Assembly: GCA_902651635.1 (NCBI GenBank)
Contig: CACRSC010000006.1
Span: 497,326-561,325, forward strand
DNA from: Mastigamoeba balamuthi
Taxonomy: Eukaryota; Evosea; Mastigamoebida; Mastigamoebidae
DNA length: 64,000 nt
Direction: 5' to 3'
In this document: piece after piece, positions 10,614 to 22,539 of the stretch
How the letters are laid out: each line of letters begins with the position of its first letter
How positions within the stretch are numbered: the stretch's first letter is position 1
The notes under the pieces: generated by a model
Databases searched by the model: none
Seen by the model: the letters and a program-made list of their open reading frames with translations, nothing else
Told to the model about the DNA's origin: nothing
Position numbers and translations under genes: made by a program

Positions 10614-12611
10614 TCAGTTGAACTTCTTCATCAGAGAGCACAGAACGCGGTGGAACCACCCGTACGGCGGGTAGCGCAGCGGCAGGTCGAGCATGCTCGA
10701 CGACGCAGACTCCACGACGGCCCTCGCGTGCGTGAACGCCCTGATCGTGTACTTGCCGTGGTACGAGCCCAGCCCGCTCATCCCGACTCCGCCAAACGGC
10801 AGCCCGCCGTGCGAGAAGTGTACGATCACCTCGTTAACCAGGATCGCCCCGGACCGCAGGCCGTCCATCACCCTCCTCTTGGCCGCGCTGTCGCTGGTGA
10901 ACACCTGCGCTGCCAGGGGCGTCTGCTTCGAGTTCGCCAGCTGCGCACCGCAAGGTGAGAGACGGCGCAGAGGCGGCGGCCGCTCACAGAGATGGCGCGC
11001 TCGAGCGTGGGGACCACGACGACGGGCAGCACGGGGCCGAAGATCTCGTCGCGGAGCAGGGCCGAGTCCGAGTCGGCGGGCAGCGTGACGATGGTGGGCG
11101 CCACGTAGCGCTCCTCGAAGTCGTACTCGCCCCCAAACTCGACGCAGTCGGCGGCCTTGCACTCCTCGATGAGCGCCGCCATGCGCTCCGCTGCCGCCCT
11201 GCTGCTGAGCCTGCACAGCATGCCCTGCGTCCGCGGGTCCTCGCCCCACATGCGCACGGCGCTCTGCTTGATCTGCGCGATGAGCTGCGTGGCGACGGGG
11301 CCGTCGGCGCCCGCGGGGTCGACGACGATGACGTAGTCCGGGGCGATGCACGTCTGGCCCGCGTTGACCCACTTGCCCCACGCGATGCGGGTGCCCGCCA
11401 GGCGCAGGTCCGCGGTGCTGTCGACGATGGCGGGGTTCTTGCCGCCGAGCTCGAGGACGACGGGCGTCAGCGTGGGCGCCGCGGCCTGCGCGAGGATCTT
11501 GCCCACGCGGTTGCTGCCCGTGAAGAACACCATGTCGATCGGCTGGCGCATCACCGCGCTGATGACATCGGCCCCTCCCTCGTACTCTGGCGTGGCCAGC
11601 AGCACTCTGCGTTGAGCAAGGCGGCCGGGAGGAGAGCGAGACGATAGAGAGAGGAGAGAGAGAGGGAGAAGGAGGCTGAACCGAGGGTGATGGCGCGCAT
11701 GTCGAGGAACTTGGGGATGAGCGAGGCAAAGAGCATGCCGAGGGCCGGGGCGCTCTCCGAGAGCTTCAGGACAACGCAGTTGCCCCCCGCGATCGCCCCG
11801 GCGAGCGGCACCAGGTGCATCCCCACCGAGTAGTTCCACGTGCCGATCACCAGCACGACGCCCCTCGGCTCCTTCCTCACGTCTGGCAGAGTGAGCGCGT
11901 TACCACCACCACCGCGCACAACTCGGCAGCAAAAGCAGAGAGAAAAACGGAAATAAGACCGGGCGAGGGGACTGGGCGCGCGGTACATGTGGAGTTGGGC
12001 ATGGTGGAGATGGTGGGCCAGACGTGCTTGGGCTTGCAGAGGCGCCCGACGTTGTCCGCGAGGAACCGGATCTCGGCGTAGGCGCCGGACACGTCGGTGA
12101 GCATCGTCTCGATCTCGTTCTTCCCCAGGTCCCTCGACACGGCGTGGCATATGTCCTTCTCGTGCTCCTGGTGTCCGCGGCCATTCACCGGCCGTCAATA
12201 ACCGCGCCCGCAAAAAAAAATCGCTTGGCGCCCTCCACCATCGAATTGGAGGCGCCCCCAATTGAATTCAATTGAAACACGGGCAGAGAGCGAGAGAAAA
12301 GGAAATCTAACGTCGATGAGATCGAGCAGCGAGAGCAGCTGCTGGCGGCGCCACTCGATGGGGCGCGTCAGGCCCGACTCGAAGGTGGCGCGCAGGCGGG
12401 CGACCTCGGCCTCGGCGTCGTCGGCGGTCAGCGGGGGGAACGCCGTGGGGCCGCGGGCAGCGCGCTCGGCCCTGCGCGACCTGCGGCCCGCGCAGCAGCC
12501 GGCGTAGCGCACGCAGGCGCGGGCCACCAGCACGCCGCACACGGCGTAGGCGGCGAGCCACGCGGCGCCGCTGAGCGACACAGGCAGAGGCACATCAGCC
12601 CACGACGGCAT
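10614..12611 (-). CDS. Aldehyde dehydrogenase, ALDH3 / fatty aldehyde dehydrogenase type
   Basis: Minus-strand exons 12312-12611, 11987-12167, 11682-11882, 10988-11604 and 10614-10940 give 541 residues. Catalytic features are visible: the glutamate in LELGGKNP, the nucleophilic cysteine in NAGQTCIAPDY, the EIFGPVLPV strand and the ALDH3 C-terminal LPFGGVGMSGLGSYHGK. The enzyme oxidises aldehydes to acids with NAD(P)+. Unusually, an N-terminal hydrophobic segment (AAWLAAYAVCGVLVA) precedes the catalytic domain, followed by an Arg-rich stretch. That suggests membrane anchoring, whereas classical FALDH anchors by its C-terminus. The acceptor at 11605 must be the GAG (not the nearby CAG) to keep frame. 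The start at 12611 is the first ATG in frame; an upstream exon is possible. Confidence 0.88.
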
Positions 12612-12858
12612 TCCCGGCGAGACACGGCGCGAAGACAATGCAGAAAACAACAAACAAAAAAGACCACGTGTACACGCCCGCCGGTTGCGCGAAATATCCG
12701 CGGATACGTCATGGATCCAAACCAGGAAACAGTAGCGCTCAGGGACAGCTCAGAGGGCCGATTATGTAGGGTTAACACAAAGAACCCGTGCGAGACGGTT
12801 TGTGCACTACGCCGGCAAACGTGTGGGGTGGGGAGGGAGCAGTCGCCAGCCAGCCATC

Positions 12859-13985
12859 TCACATGGCCATCTGCGCCTCGAGCTTCGCGAGCTCGTCGTC
12901 GTCGTCGGCCGCCACGGCCACCGGGACCGGGGCAGCGGCCGCGGGCTGCGCCTGCGCGTGTGCCTGCGCCTTGACAGCTGCTCGCGAGCAAGCAACCAGT
13001 AAGGGACCGGGGGATGAGGGTGTCTGGGGGCCAAGGGGCGCACGAGAGGCTGCGGGAGCCGAGGGGACAGCGAGGAGCTGGTCCCTCACGATGTCCTGCT
13101 CCATGTCGTCGAGCTCCTGGAGGGGGGCGATGAGTCAGTTGGCCAGAAGTAGGGGGACATGGGGGAGAGAGAGGGGCGCACGGCAAGGAGCTCGTCCTCG
13201 TCAAAGACCTCGCCGCTGGGCTGGCTGATGGCGTCGCCGATCTCGCGGGCAATGTCCTGCTGCTCTCTGATGTCCTCCATCGTCTTGTCGACGTCCTCCA
13301 CCTTCCTGCAGCCCCGCATGCACACGTCAGCCAACGTGGCGCCAGAAGAGAGAGAGAGAGAGCGGAAGAGAAACCCACATGTTCTTGTGGATGCGGCGCA
13401 TGGCGTCGGCTCCCGTGCGCATGGCCTGCATCGTCTCGAGGTTCATCGACGCGCCCTCGATCATCATGATCTGCGCTCCCCCCGCGTGGACGTTCCCCCC
13501 ATTCCCGTTAGCTCTTTTTGTTTTTGGCGCGGAGCACCAGCAGCCCCTCCCCATCGGGGGGCCAACTGCGGACCTGTTCGTCGATTTTGTCTCGCGCCGC
13601 CATGAGCTTCTCGACCTGGGCGTCGTACATCTTCTTGCGCCTGAGGCACTGGACCGCCGCTGGTGGTGGTGGTAGTGGAAGGGGTGCATAAGCGGTGCAA
13701 CATTTGAGAAAATAAGAAACAGAGTCGGCGCCGTTACCGCGCTTGTTCTTCGCCTGGAGCTGGCGCTTGGCCTCGGCGACCTGCTCGCCGCTCTTCTTCT
13801 CGATGTACGCGGCTGGAGCAGGCGGAGGTGCGGGGGTGGGCGTTATTAAATTGAATTTGAATTTTGAGGAAGAGGGGGAAAAATAGAGTACCGCGCTTGT
13901 CGAGCACCTCGACCGTCTCGCGCAGCTTGCCGATGCTCTCGGCAGGGGAGGGCGCGGACTTTGCCTTTCCGAACAGCCTGCTCAT
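12859..13985 (-). CDS. CHMP4: ESCRT-III subunit CHMP4/Snf7 (VPS32)
   Basis: Minus-strand exons 13892-13985, 13738-13812, 13574-13659, 13379-13470, 13182-13305, 13044-13116 and 12859-12977 give 220 residues, the usual family length. It begins MSRLFGKAK. Basic helices 1-2 carry the CLRRKKMYDAQVEKL segment, then MRTGADAMRRIHKNM and DVDKTMEDIREQQDIAREIG, typical of Snf7. The acidic C-terminus ends DDDDELAKLEAQMAM, consistent with a MIM/Alix-binding tail. Snf7 polymerises on membranes for multivesicular body formation, abscission and repair. The last intron (12978-13043) is a multiple of three without a stop, so its removal is inferred from site quality and length only. It is head-to-head with cyclin H, 249 bases apart. 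Confidence 0.9.
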
Positions 13986-14234
13986 CTTCGACGCTTCCGA
14001 CACACAAGGGACACAGTGTCACGCGGATTGGTAGTTTTAGGTGCAGATTCCCTCACGTCAGTAGCGCGGGCGAAATATCTCATATCTCATTCGAATGCTG
14101 CACAATAAAAGAACAGGCGACAGCTGCCATGCCCACACGAACGCCTGTCGAGTCACGTCACAAGAAGTTCGGCTGTCCGAGTTCACTTCATCTGGACATG
14201 AAGATATTTGGATATTTTGTTTGGACAATCTGTC

Positions 14235-15217
14235 ATGTACGCCGGGTCCTCTCAGGCGCGCTTTTGGACGTTCTCCAAAGACTCCCTCGAGGAGAGCCGT
14301 CGGGAGGCGTGCGAGCGCGCGCACAGCCCCCTCACGGCCGCGGAGGAGTCGGCGCTGCGCACGCACCATGCGCTGTGGCTCCAAAAGTGCGCCGACTCCT
14401 GCGCGCCCCCAGAGGCCGCGATGACCGCCGTGGCGCTGTTCCACCGCCTGCACGCCAGGTGCTCCGTGAGCGAGCACGACCTGCAGCTCGCGATGCTCAC
14501 GTGCCTCTACCTCGGGTGCAAAGCGGAGGAGATCTTCGTCGACCCCCGCCGCCTCATAGAGGACTGCGCCCGCGCCAAGGTGCGCGAATCCGTGGCGGCC
14601 AAATATCTTCCCACGAATCCAACTCACTCTTGTCCCCCCATCAGGGGCCGTCACGGCCGCCAGAGGACGTCGTGGCGTTCGAGCTGCGGCTCGTCAACAT
14701 ACTGAAGTTCCAGCTGCGGTGCTACCACCCCACGCGCACGCTGTCGGCGCTGCTTGCAGAGCTTGCGCCGTCGATTGTCTCTGCCGAGATGCGCGCGAGG
14801 CTCACGCAGAGGTGCGCCGCCGCCGCGAGGGCCGCGATGGCCTCGGACGCCACCCTCCTGTTCCCGCCAGCCGCCATCGCCCTGGCCGCCCTGCGCGTGG
14901 CCTCTGAAGGCGCGATCGACCCCTCTGGCTCGCTCCGCAAGGCCGTCGACATGTTCATCGAGAGGCACATCGGGAGGTCGTGCTCGGCGGGCCAGAAGGC
15001 CGACGTCATGGCTGTCATCGAGGCCGTCGAGGCGTCGGGCTACCTGGTGCCCGTGAAGACGTCGGAGATCAGGGAGCTGGCCCAGAGCGCGATACGCAAG
15101 CTCAGGGCGAGGTCCAACTCGGCGAGTGGCGGCGAGGCATCGTTCTCGTCCACGCCCTCGCCCACGCCGCCGCCCTCGACGTCCCAGCCAGATGTCGCCA
15201 TGCCCGATGCACAATAA
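14235..15217 (+). CDS. CCNH: Cyclin H, CDK-activating kinase / TFIIH subunit
   Basis: Exons 14235-14579 and 14645-15217 give 305 residues. The N-terminus MYAGSSQARFWTF matches the cyclin H signature (MY-x-x-SSQ-x-x-x-WTF) closely and fixes the start. The first cyclin box contains LAMLTCLYLGCKAEE (about residues 95-109). The second box contains DATLLFPPAAIALAAL. The C-terminus is Ser/Pro-rich. The protein should activate CDK7 within TFIIH and the CAK complex, linking transcription and the cell cycle. Two GATATT sites sit at 14203 and 14211, just before the ATG. Confidence 0.92.
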
Positions 15218-15378
15218 GAAACCCTCGCAACGCATTCCAACCGTTTGGTGTTGTGGGCGGTGGTCAGGAAAGATATGTACACGATTTGAATTGGGGAGAT
15301 CCGAGCGATTCTTCCCTTTCATAATTTAAAGCGAAAGGCGCCAAACTTTCAGAGGACCTCGGGTTCAGGTGAAAGAGA

Positions 15379-16755
15379 ATGTTCTCCCGCGCACCACGCC
15401 TCGTCGGGACCGCCACGGTAGCACCCCCCACTACATTTGTGCCCACGCCCCACAAGGAGAACGCCGGTCACAACGCCAAGCCCGACGTAGCGGCCTCGGC
15501 AAAGAAGCGCACCAGGTTTGGCACCCCAACCCCTCCCGCGCGCCACACCACCGGCTGATCCCCGTGATCCCCCCGCGCGCAGGGAGGCGGACGACACGCC
15601 GGAGGACGGCAGGCTGGAGCCGCGCAAGCTCACGGTCAACGATTTTGACATCGGGCTCAGCCTCGGGCACGGCAAGTTCGGGAGCGTGTACCTGGCACGC
15701 GAGAAGAAGAGCAAGTACGTTGTCGCGCTCAAGGTGCTCTTCAAGCAGCAGCTCGTCAACTCGGGCGTGGAGCACCAGCTGCGCAGGGAGGTCGAGATCC
15801 AGATGCACCTCCGCCACCCCAACGTCCTCAGGGTGCGTCCTTTGTACTCCCGCACACGTCAACGCGGGTTTTCCCTCCTTGCCCTCCTGTCCAGCCCCCC
15901 TCCATTTATAGCAACGAACACCGGGGGTTCTGACACGCACGTACGCGTATGCGCTCGCGAAGATGTTCGGATACTTCTACGACGACACGAGGGTGTTTCT
16001 GATCCTTGAGTACTGCCGTGGCGGCGAGCTGTACCGCGAGCTGCGCAAGCAGGGCACGTTCTCCGAGCCTCGCTCTGCGAGGGTGCGTCTGCCTCTGCCT
16101 CTATCTCCCACCGCGAATCCTATCTGACGATGCCGGGAACCGCACGACGCAGTACATCAAGCAGCTGTCCGACGCTCTCGACTACTGCCACAAGAGGCAC
16201 GTCATCCACCGCGACATCAAGGTAAGCACACTGCTGGTTACTTCGCGGATCGCAACCAAATTTCCAACCCAACTCGGATTCAAACAGCCCGAGAACCTGC
16301 TCGTGACGCGCACCGGCGACCTCAAGATCGCCGACTTCGGGTGGTCGGTGCACACTGCGTCGTCGCGCCGCCGGACCATCTGCGGGACGCTCGACTACCT
16401 GCCGCCCGAGATGATCGAGGTGCACTTCGTCATTTCACCCCACGATAGAAAACGGAATTTTGACGGTTTATCACCGCAGGGCAAGGACCACGACGCAGCC
16501 GTGGACATATGGGGCCTCGGTATCCTGACGTACGAGTTCCTCGTCGGTCGCCCCCCGTTCGAGGCTCCGGACCAGAAGTCGACGTACAAGAAGATCGTAG
16601 CGGGCCGCTTCGACTTCCCGCCGTCGGTGTCCCCGCTGGCGAGGGACTTCATCAGCCGGATGCTGCAGAAGGACTCGAAGCAGAGGCTGCAGCTCGCCAA
16701 GGTCCCGTTCCACCCGTGGATCCGCGCGCACTGCGGCGACCCCGTCGTCGTCTGA
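15379..16755 (+). CDS. AURK: Aurora-type serine/threonine kinase
   Basis: Exons 15379-15515, 15583-15832, 15963-16082, 16153-16221, 16288-16419 and 16480-16755 give 327 residues. After a basic N-terminal tail of about 60 residues (with a KEN at HKENAGHN, a possible degradation box) comes a complete kinase domain. It has the glycine loop GHGKFGSV, the lysine in VALKVLF, IHRDIKPENLL, DFGWSV and the Aurora activation segment [16 protein letters not shown], with the phosphorylatable Thr. The C-lobe ([19 protein letters not shown]) is also Aurora-like. Aurora kinases act on spindle and chromosomes in mitosis. The gene lies directly after cyclin H on the same strand, but nothing shows co-transcription. 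Confidence 0.93.
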
Positions 16756-17019
16756 GGGGCCTTCAGACACGGGGGGTCGTAGAGAGCCGAGCAGCTCCTG
16801 CTGCTCGGGTAGACAGCTGCTTGCCACCAAAGAGAATGAAGCAGCTTTTTTGTATCTGCCTCATACACTTCGCGGGTTGCAACGGGATACTTCAAGTGAT
16901 CAACTTCATTTTCCGCTGGGCTAATTGGATTTTCGCAGATTTTCTTCCAGAGAGGAGGCAGATTTCAAAAGGCGGTTGAAGGGTCGGTGTGCACCCGTGT
17001 TCAGCTCTCATCCACCATC

Positions 17020-18753
17020 ATGTCGTCCTCTACCGCGATCCCCCTCTCGGCGCAGCTGGTCTCCACGTGGAAGGCCCAGAGCCGCGGCGGGAACATGCGC
17101 TCGCTCAAGATTCAGATCAACAACGGTGCCACACCTCCCCCCAACGGTCTACTGGCATCCCGGCAACCAACTAACCGAGCGCGCTCACGCAGAGGAGTGC
17201 ATCCTCGCCGAGTCCTTCCCGAAGACCGCCACCGTCGAGCAGGGTACCGCTGCTCTCCCCCTCCCCCCCTCGCAGCGCAGTTCCCCATGCCCGCCTTTGA
17301 AATTCAATTTTAAATTGCACCACTGCGCCTCACACCCCGCAACCCCCGCAGACTTCGGCAGCCTGATGGCGGTTGTGGCGCCGTCGGAGCCCTGCTACGT
17401 CGTGTTCCGCCTCGACGACAAGGGCTGGCTGCTCGTCGTCTTCATCCCGGACAAGGCCCGCGTCACGGACAAGCTCGTCTACGCCGCGACGTCGCCGACG
17501 CTGCGCCGCGAGCTGGGCGCTCTGGTCATCGACGAGGTCCAGTTCTCCAACCTCGCTGTGCGTTAATCCCCACTCCCTCCCTCAACGCACGCGCGCGGCC
17601 GCTCGGCACCTGACAGCTGCGAGCGCAGGAGCTGACGTGGTCGTCGTACAAGGCGGCCAAGGCCAGCGTGCCGTGCGCGAGCGAGCGCGAGCAGCACATC
17701 GCGGTGCTGGACGACATGGAGGCCACCGCGCGGCGCGAGCAGGAGGAGGACATGCGCACGCGCACGGGCAACAAGCAGTCGCCGCGCGCGCTGCCCCCCA
17801 AGCCCTCGACCGCCGCCACGCCCAAGGCGGCGGTGGCGCCCAAGCAGGTGCAGGTGCAGAGGCCCGCGACCGGGCACAGGACGCCGCCGCCGGCGCAGCA
17901 GGTCACGGGGCCCATCGTGTCGTCGACGCCCGCGGGCACGCCCGTGCGCGCGCAGGGCGGGAACCAGTCGATCGACTCGCTCAAGTCCGCGTTCGAGTCG
18001 GGGTCGGCGCCGTCGTCTGCCCCGTCGTACGCGCGCAGCAGGTCGCCTGTGGCGCAGGAGCCCGTGCAGGAGGAGGGCGTCAAGGTCGCGGGGATCGGCG
18101 GGTACCACACTGTGCGGCTGCCGTGGAGCGATGCCGCGCAGGACGCGCTGCGCAGGCTGTCGCGCGGCGCCGTCAACTTCGTCGCCCTCAAGGTCGACGA
18201 GGAGGAGATCGACCTCGACAAGGCCGAGTCGGGCGCGTCGGCTGCCGGCCTGCCCCGCCTGATCAACACGACCGAGCCGCGCTTCAACTTCTTCTCCAAG
18301 CCCGGGGCGACCTGTGAGAACGCGCCGCTCTTTCTTCGTGCGCTGACCCGCAGACCCGCCCAGACTTCATCTACAGCTGCCCCGAGAAGTCGCGCCCGAG
18401 GACCCGTATGGTGTACTCGACCTGCAAGCCGACCGTTGCGCAGGAGGCCAGCTCGTGCGGCGTCCACATCACCAAGAAGATGCGTTCGCTGCCCTTTTGT
18501 GGTGGCCCCTCCGGCCAACCCGCTGATGCCCGCGCAGATGGAGATCAGGGACCCGGAGGAGGTGTCGCAGCAGCACCTCGACGAGGCCCTGCGCCCCGCA
18601 CGCGAGTCGGACTTTGGCGAGCGCAGGAAGACGCCGCCGCCGGTGAACACGGTGTCTGCGCCGCACCCGATCTGCGCCATGATCACGGACAACAAGTCGC
18701 CACGCTCTGGGACGGCCAAGGCCATCGTCCTGCCCCCGTCCGGAGCGTGGTGA
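17020..18753 (+). CDS. Twinfilin, two ADF-homology domains
   Basis: Exons 17020-17125, 17193-17243, 17352-17557, 17629-18313, 18364-18479 and 18538-18753 give 459 residues. ADF-H domain 1 spans exons 1-4 (VVFRLDDKGWLLVVFIPD, then VYAATSPTLRREL). A Pro/Ala/Gln-rich linker of about 130 residues follows, longer than in animals. ADF-H domain 2 (AVNFVALKVDEEEIDL, FIYSCPEKSRPRTRMVYSTC) follows, then a charged tail (EIRDPEEV) as in twinfilins. It should sequester ADP-actin monomers and affect barbed ends. The last intron (18480-18537) lacks a GT donor: the site reads AAGAAG/ATGCGT where AAGAAG/GTGCGT is expected. The reading given is the one that keeps family similarity. Confidence 0.85.
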
Positions 18754-19032
18754 TTGGTGCGCTCTGCCTGACGTGGTGTCCACCGTGTGTGGCTTAGTAA
18801 GAAGGAAGACAGCTTTCCAATTGTTTCACTTTGGGTTCCAATCAATGGATTTTCTTTCTTTTTCGAGATATCCCGTTTAGAGGAATCGCGGCTGACCAAC
18901 CCTGAGAAATCTTTTTGCGCAGATTTTTCACTCCTGCTGCTGCACCGGCCCCTTCGCCAAAAGGGTCCACACCGAACACCCCTATCTCCGGCAGACGTTA
19001 AAGGCGGGGACCCACGCACGCTGCCACGCATC

Positions 19033-20538
19033 ATGTCCGATGAATCCCAGCCCCTGCGGCGCACTTCCCCGTCGCTGAACTACCACACGGTCATCACGAG
19101 CCCGCTGGCCGACGACGCTGATGCAGAGGCAGCGGCCGCGGCACGCGAGGGGCTCAAGCCGGGCATGACCGCCGCCGGTGCCGTCACCAACATGATCAAG
19201 CTCATGCTGGGCTGCGGCGTGCTGGCCATGGGCAAGGCCTTCACCAAGAGCGGGCTCTGGGCCGGTGTCGTTTGCTACCCGCTCCTTGGCGCCCTCTGCT
19301 ACGTCACCATGATCATACTTCTGGAGGTTCGGGAAATTTCCGCGCGAGGACCTATTTTCTCCCGTCCATTTGCGCCAATTTCGCGGGCCAAATCACTTGA
19401 TTCTTGGCAAACGAAGAAACGCGACTGCAGGCGCAGGCAGAGGCCAAGAGGCAGCTGTACCAGATGGGCGGCAGGCCCTCCACAGTGTCGACGTACAGAG
19501 GGCTCGGGCAGTACGCTTTTGGCGCCCCCGGGCGCCTCATGGTGATCGTGGCCGTCGTCTCGCTGCAGCTCTCGTTCTGCACGGGCTACGTCATCGTGAC
19601 GCTCGACAACATCTCCGAGCTCTTTCGTGCCGCTGGCGTGAGGGTACCGCACGCGCTGCCGCTCGTCGCTATCGCTCCCGTGCTCGTGGGCCTCTCGTGG
19701 ATCCGGTGGATCCGCGACCTGACCTTTGTGAGCGTCTTCGGCACCGCTGTCTATGTCGTCGGGGTCCTGGGCTCCGCGGTATGGTACGGTGCGCCGCGCC
19801 TGATGCCCGGAGCGTACCCCGACGTCACTGTCCCGGTGGCGTGGGACACGCTCGCGCTGTTCTGCGGGACTGCGCTGTACTCGCTCGAGGGCATCAGCGG
19901 CGTGCTGCCGATCACGGGCGCTATGAAGGACAAGAGCAAGGCGCCCGTTGTCTTCCTCGCGTCGGTGCTCGTGTACTGTTTCTCGGTGACGATGTTCGGC
20001 GCGTTCGCGTACATCGTGGGCTTTGGCCACGCCGACATTGTCGTGCGGGCGCTGCCGCAGGGCAACATCAAGATCATCGTCGAGATCACTCTGAGCATCG
20101 CACTCCTCGCGACGCACCCGCTGCAGCTCTTCCCCGCCACGGAGCTGCTCGAGGAGGAGGTGTTCGGCGAGGCGGCGGTCGCCGAGATGGTGCCGCCCGT
20201 GTCGTTCGTCGTCAAGAGGTACGCGCTGCGCAGCACGCTCGTCGGCGCCACGTGTGTGATCGGCGCGTCGCTGCCGAAGTTCAGCGTGTTCGCGGACCTC
20301 GTCGGGTCGCTGTTTCTCTCCTTTGCAGGGTTCATTGTGCCACCGATGCTCCACATGCGGATCATCGGGACGTCCCACGGCAACTGGATGGCCGTGGGCA
20401 ACGCTGTGCTCCTCGCATTCGGCTTTGCATTCCTGGTACGAGCATACTCGATTACCGGGCGGCACGACTGACCACATTCCCTCGCAGGTGTATGGAACTT
20501 ACAACTCCACACTGGAACTCATAGACTCCTTCAAGTAG
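19033..20538 (+). CDS. Amino acid/auxin permease family transporter (AAAP, SLC36/38-like)
   Basis: Exons 19033-19326, 19431-20435 and 20488-20538 give 449 residues. A hydrophilic N-terminus of about 45 residues is followed by the first membrane helix with the AAAP motif MIKLMLGCGVLAMGKAF. About ten more hydrophobic segments follow, including VAIAPVLVGLSWI, WDTLALFCGTALYSLEGI (the conserved TM6-like 'F.G...F.y.g' region) and NIKIIVEITLSIALLATHP. The family couples neutral amino-acid uptake to H+ or Na+ at the plasma or lysosomal membrane. Substrate cannot be read from the sequence. Confidence 0.88.
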
Positions 20539-20767
20539 GTACACCGGCACACAAAGCCACTTGTCAATACTTTGTGAGAGTTGATCGAGTAGGCCTGGAC
20601 GCTATTGTCTTGTTTCCTTGCAGAGTGAATCACATCTGAGGATCCGGGTCATCGCTTTCCCGTTATGGCGATCTGCTTTGTAGATCCTCAACAGGATATT
20701 TTGTCCTTCATTTTGCTTTGCCGGAGAACCTCAACTCCACCCCCCCACCAACGGTCTTGCGCGCACC

Positions 20768-21977
20768 ATGGCGGGGATCGCCGAGACACGCAGCGACAAG
20801 TCGTACACGGAGCGCTACGCCGAGTGGCTGGCGCTGCTGGGCGCGAGCGAGAGCGGCGCCCCCGCGTACCCTAACAAGATCATCGAGGGCCCGTGGACCG
20901 AGCAGGTCCTCAAGGACATGTCGCGCTGCCTCACCGCCTGGGTCCCCGCGACGTCGGCCGCCACGACGCCCGAGGCCGAGCGCGACGCCCTGCACCGCGT
21001 CCTGAGCGCGCTGCTCGACCGCCACCGCGACCTGCACTACTTCCAGGGCCTGCACGACATCGCCGGCGTCCTCGTGCTGACGCTGGGCGAGCGCAGGGCG
21101 TGGGTCCTGCTCGACGCCCTCTGCGACTCGTGGCTGCGCCCGTGGTTCGACCCGGGCAACGGGCCCGTCACGGCGGCGCTCGAGGCCGCGTTCTCGGTCG
21201 TGTGGGAGGAGGACAGGGACGTGGGCACGCGGCTCAAGGCCGCGCGCGTGAGCCCGCTGTTCGCGCTCGCGTGGGTCATCACGTGGTTCGCCCACGCCAA
21301 CGACGACATCGCCGTCGCCCAGAAGATCTTCGCCATGATGCTCGAGTCGCACCCGCTGGCGTTTGTCTACTTCGCCGCCGCCCTCACGCTCCGCAACCGC
21401 GAGTTCCTGCTTGCCGCGGTGCGCCCACAACCAATCGATTGCCCACTGCGCATCCCTCCCCCCCTCGTGCGTGCGGGAAGTAGGGAATCTGACTGTGGGG
21501 GGATTCGCGTGCACAGGAGGACGAGAAGGTGATGAAGTTCTTCATGGGGTGGCCGCTGGCGTCGCTGCCGACCACAGAGCAGAGGCTCGCCGAGGTCGAC
21601 AGCATCGCCGACATCGCCCGGGAGCTGTTTGAGCGACGCAGCCCTCGCAGCCTCTACAACCTCGCGCCGTCGCTGGTCCGCGTTCCTCGCCCTCGCATGC
21701 CTCTCTCGCCGAACTCACGGCGATCACGCAGGAATCGCTCTTCCCGACGCCTCCCCCGAGGAGTAACACGCCCATCGAGGGCCAGAGGACAACAGCAGTG
21801 TTCCCGTCGGTTCCCGAGGAGGAAGAGGAGGAAGAGGAGAGGGAGGAGGAGGCGGAGACCGAGCACGAGGCCGCCAAGACAGAGGCCACTCCCCAGTGGC
21901 AAAGGACACGCTACATCATTGCGGGAGTGGCAATCGCTGTCATAGTTGGCTACGCAGTAGCACGCAGCTGCAAGTAA
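20768..21977 (+). CDS. TBC-domain Rab GTPase-activating protein, TBC1D20-like, tail-anchored
   Basis: Exons 20768-21418, 21517-21675 and 21732-21977 give 351 residues. The TBC domain (about residues 30-250) has the arginine-finger strand VLKDMSRCL and the glutamine-finger YFQGLHDI. FALAWVITWFAH and ESHPLAFVYFAAAL resemble TBC1D20. The C-terminus has an acidic stretch, then one hydrophobic helix (YIIAGVAIAVIVGYAVA) and SCK. This single tail anchor is another TBC1D20/Gyp8 trait. In animals that protein is an ER Rab1/Rab18 GAP, so ER or early secretory membrane is likely. The third exon is accepted because it restores frame and supplies the membrane anchor. Confidence 0.88.
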
Positions 21978-22539
21978 GCGCACAACAACAGCCTTGGCTT
22001 CCGCCACACGCGTTAGTCGACACTGCTCCCAAGAATCTGCGCCGTTATTTGGGAGTCGCAGTTGCCCATGGCAGACTCGAAGCTGAGATTGCACTGGCAC
22101 AATGCTCTCTGGCATTTTTGGCATAGCTGTGTTGCAGCGAATGGTCAGTGTGACTACACCATCGTACGAAGTACGCAAAAGCACAGAGGCAAAGTTCTCT
22201 CAGCACATTCATCCAGCGCGCTCATAAGGACAAATAGCACCCATTTGTCAATGATCGCATTGAGACGCGGCTCCCCCGCTGGCTTACCTCCATCTCATCC
22301 GAGATGCTGTGTCCGAGGGCCCAAGATTTGGGAATAATTGTGGAGATTCGAAAGCCGAAAGAGGTATATGGCGGTTAATTTCTCAACCGGAGGATGGCCC
22401 GGGCACTCCGCGCTCTCTGACACCGTCGCAGGAGTGCAGGACTCCTCCCTGCTGCCGGCAGTCACTGCCCAGCCCTGTGGTTCCAGATATCCGAGATATT
22501 TCTGCAGTTTCACAAGCCAAAGGAAGGTGCAAACGTGTT
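21978..22539. other. Intergenic region with upstream elements of the RhoGAP gene
   Basis: 562 bases with no exon recognised. GATATCC and GAGATATTT occur together at about 22488-22502, some 40-50 bases before the next ATG, and may be its core promoter. Confidence 0.4.

Noticed and set aside
17526-19064. 512-codon minus-strand open frame opposite twinfilin
   Set aside because: Crosses real introns and the next gene's start on the other strand; no family features. GC shadow.
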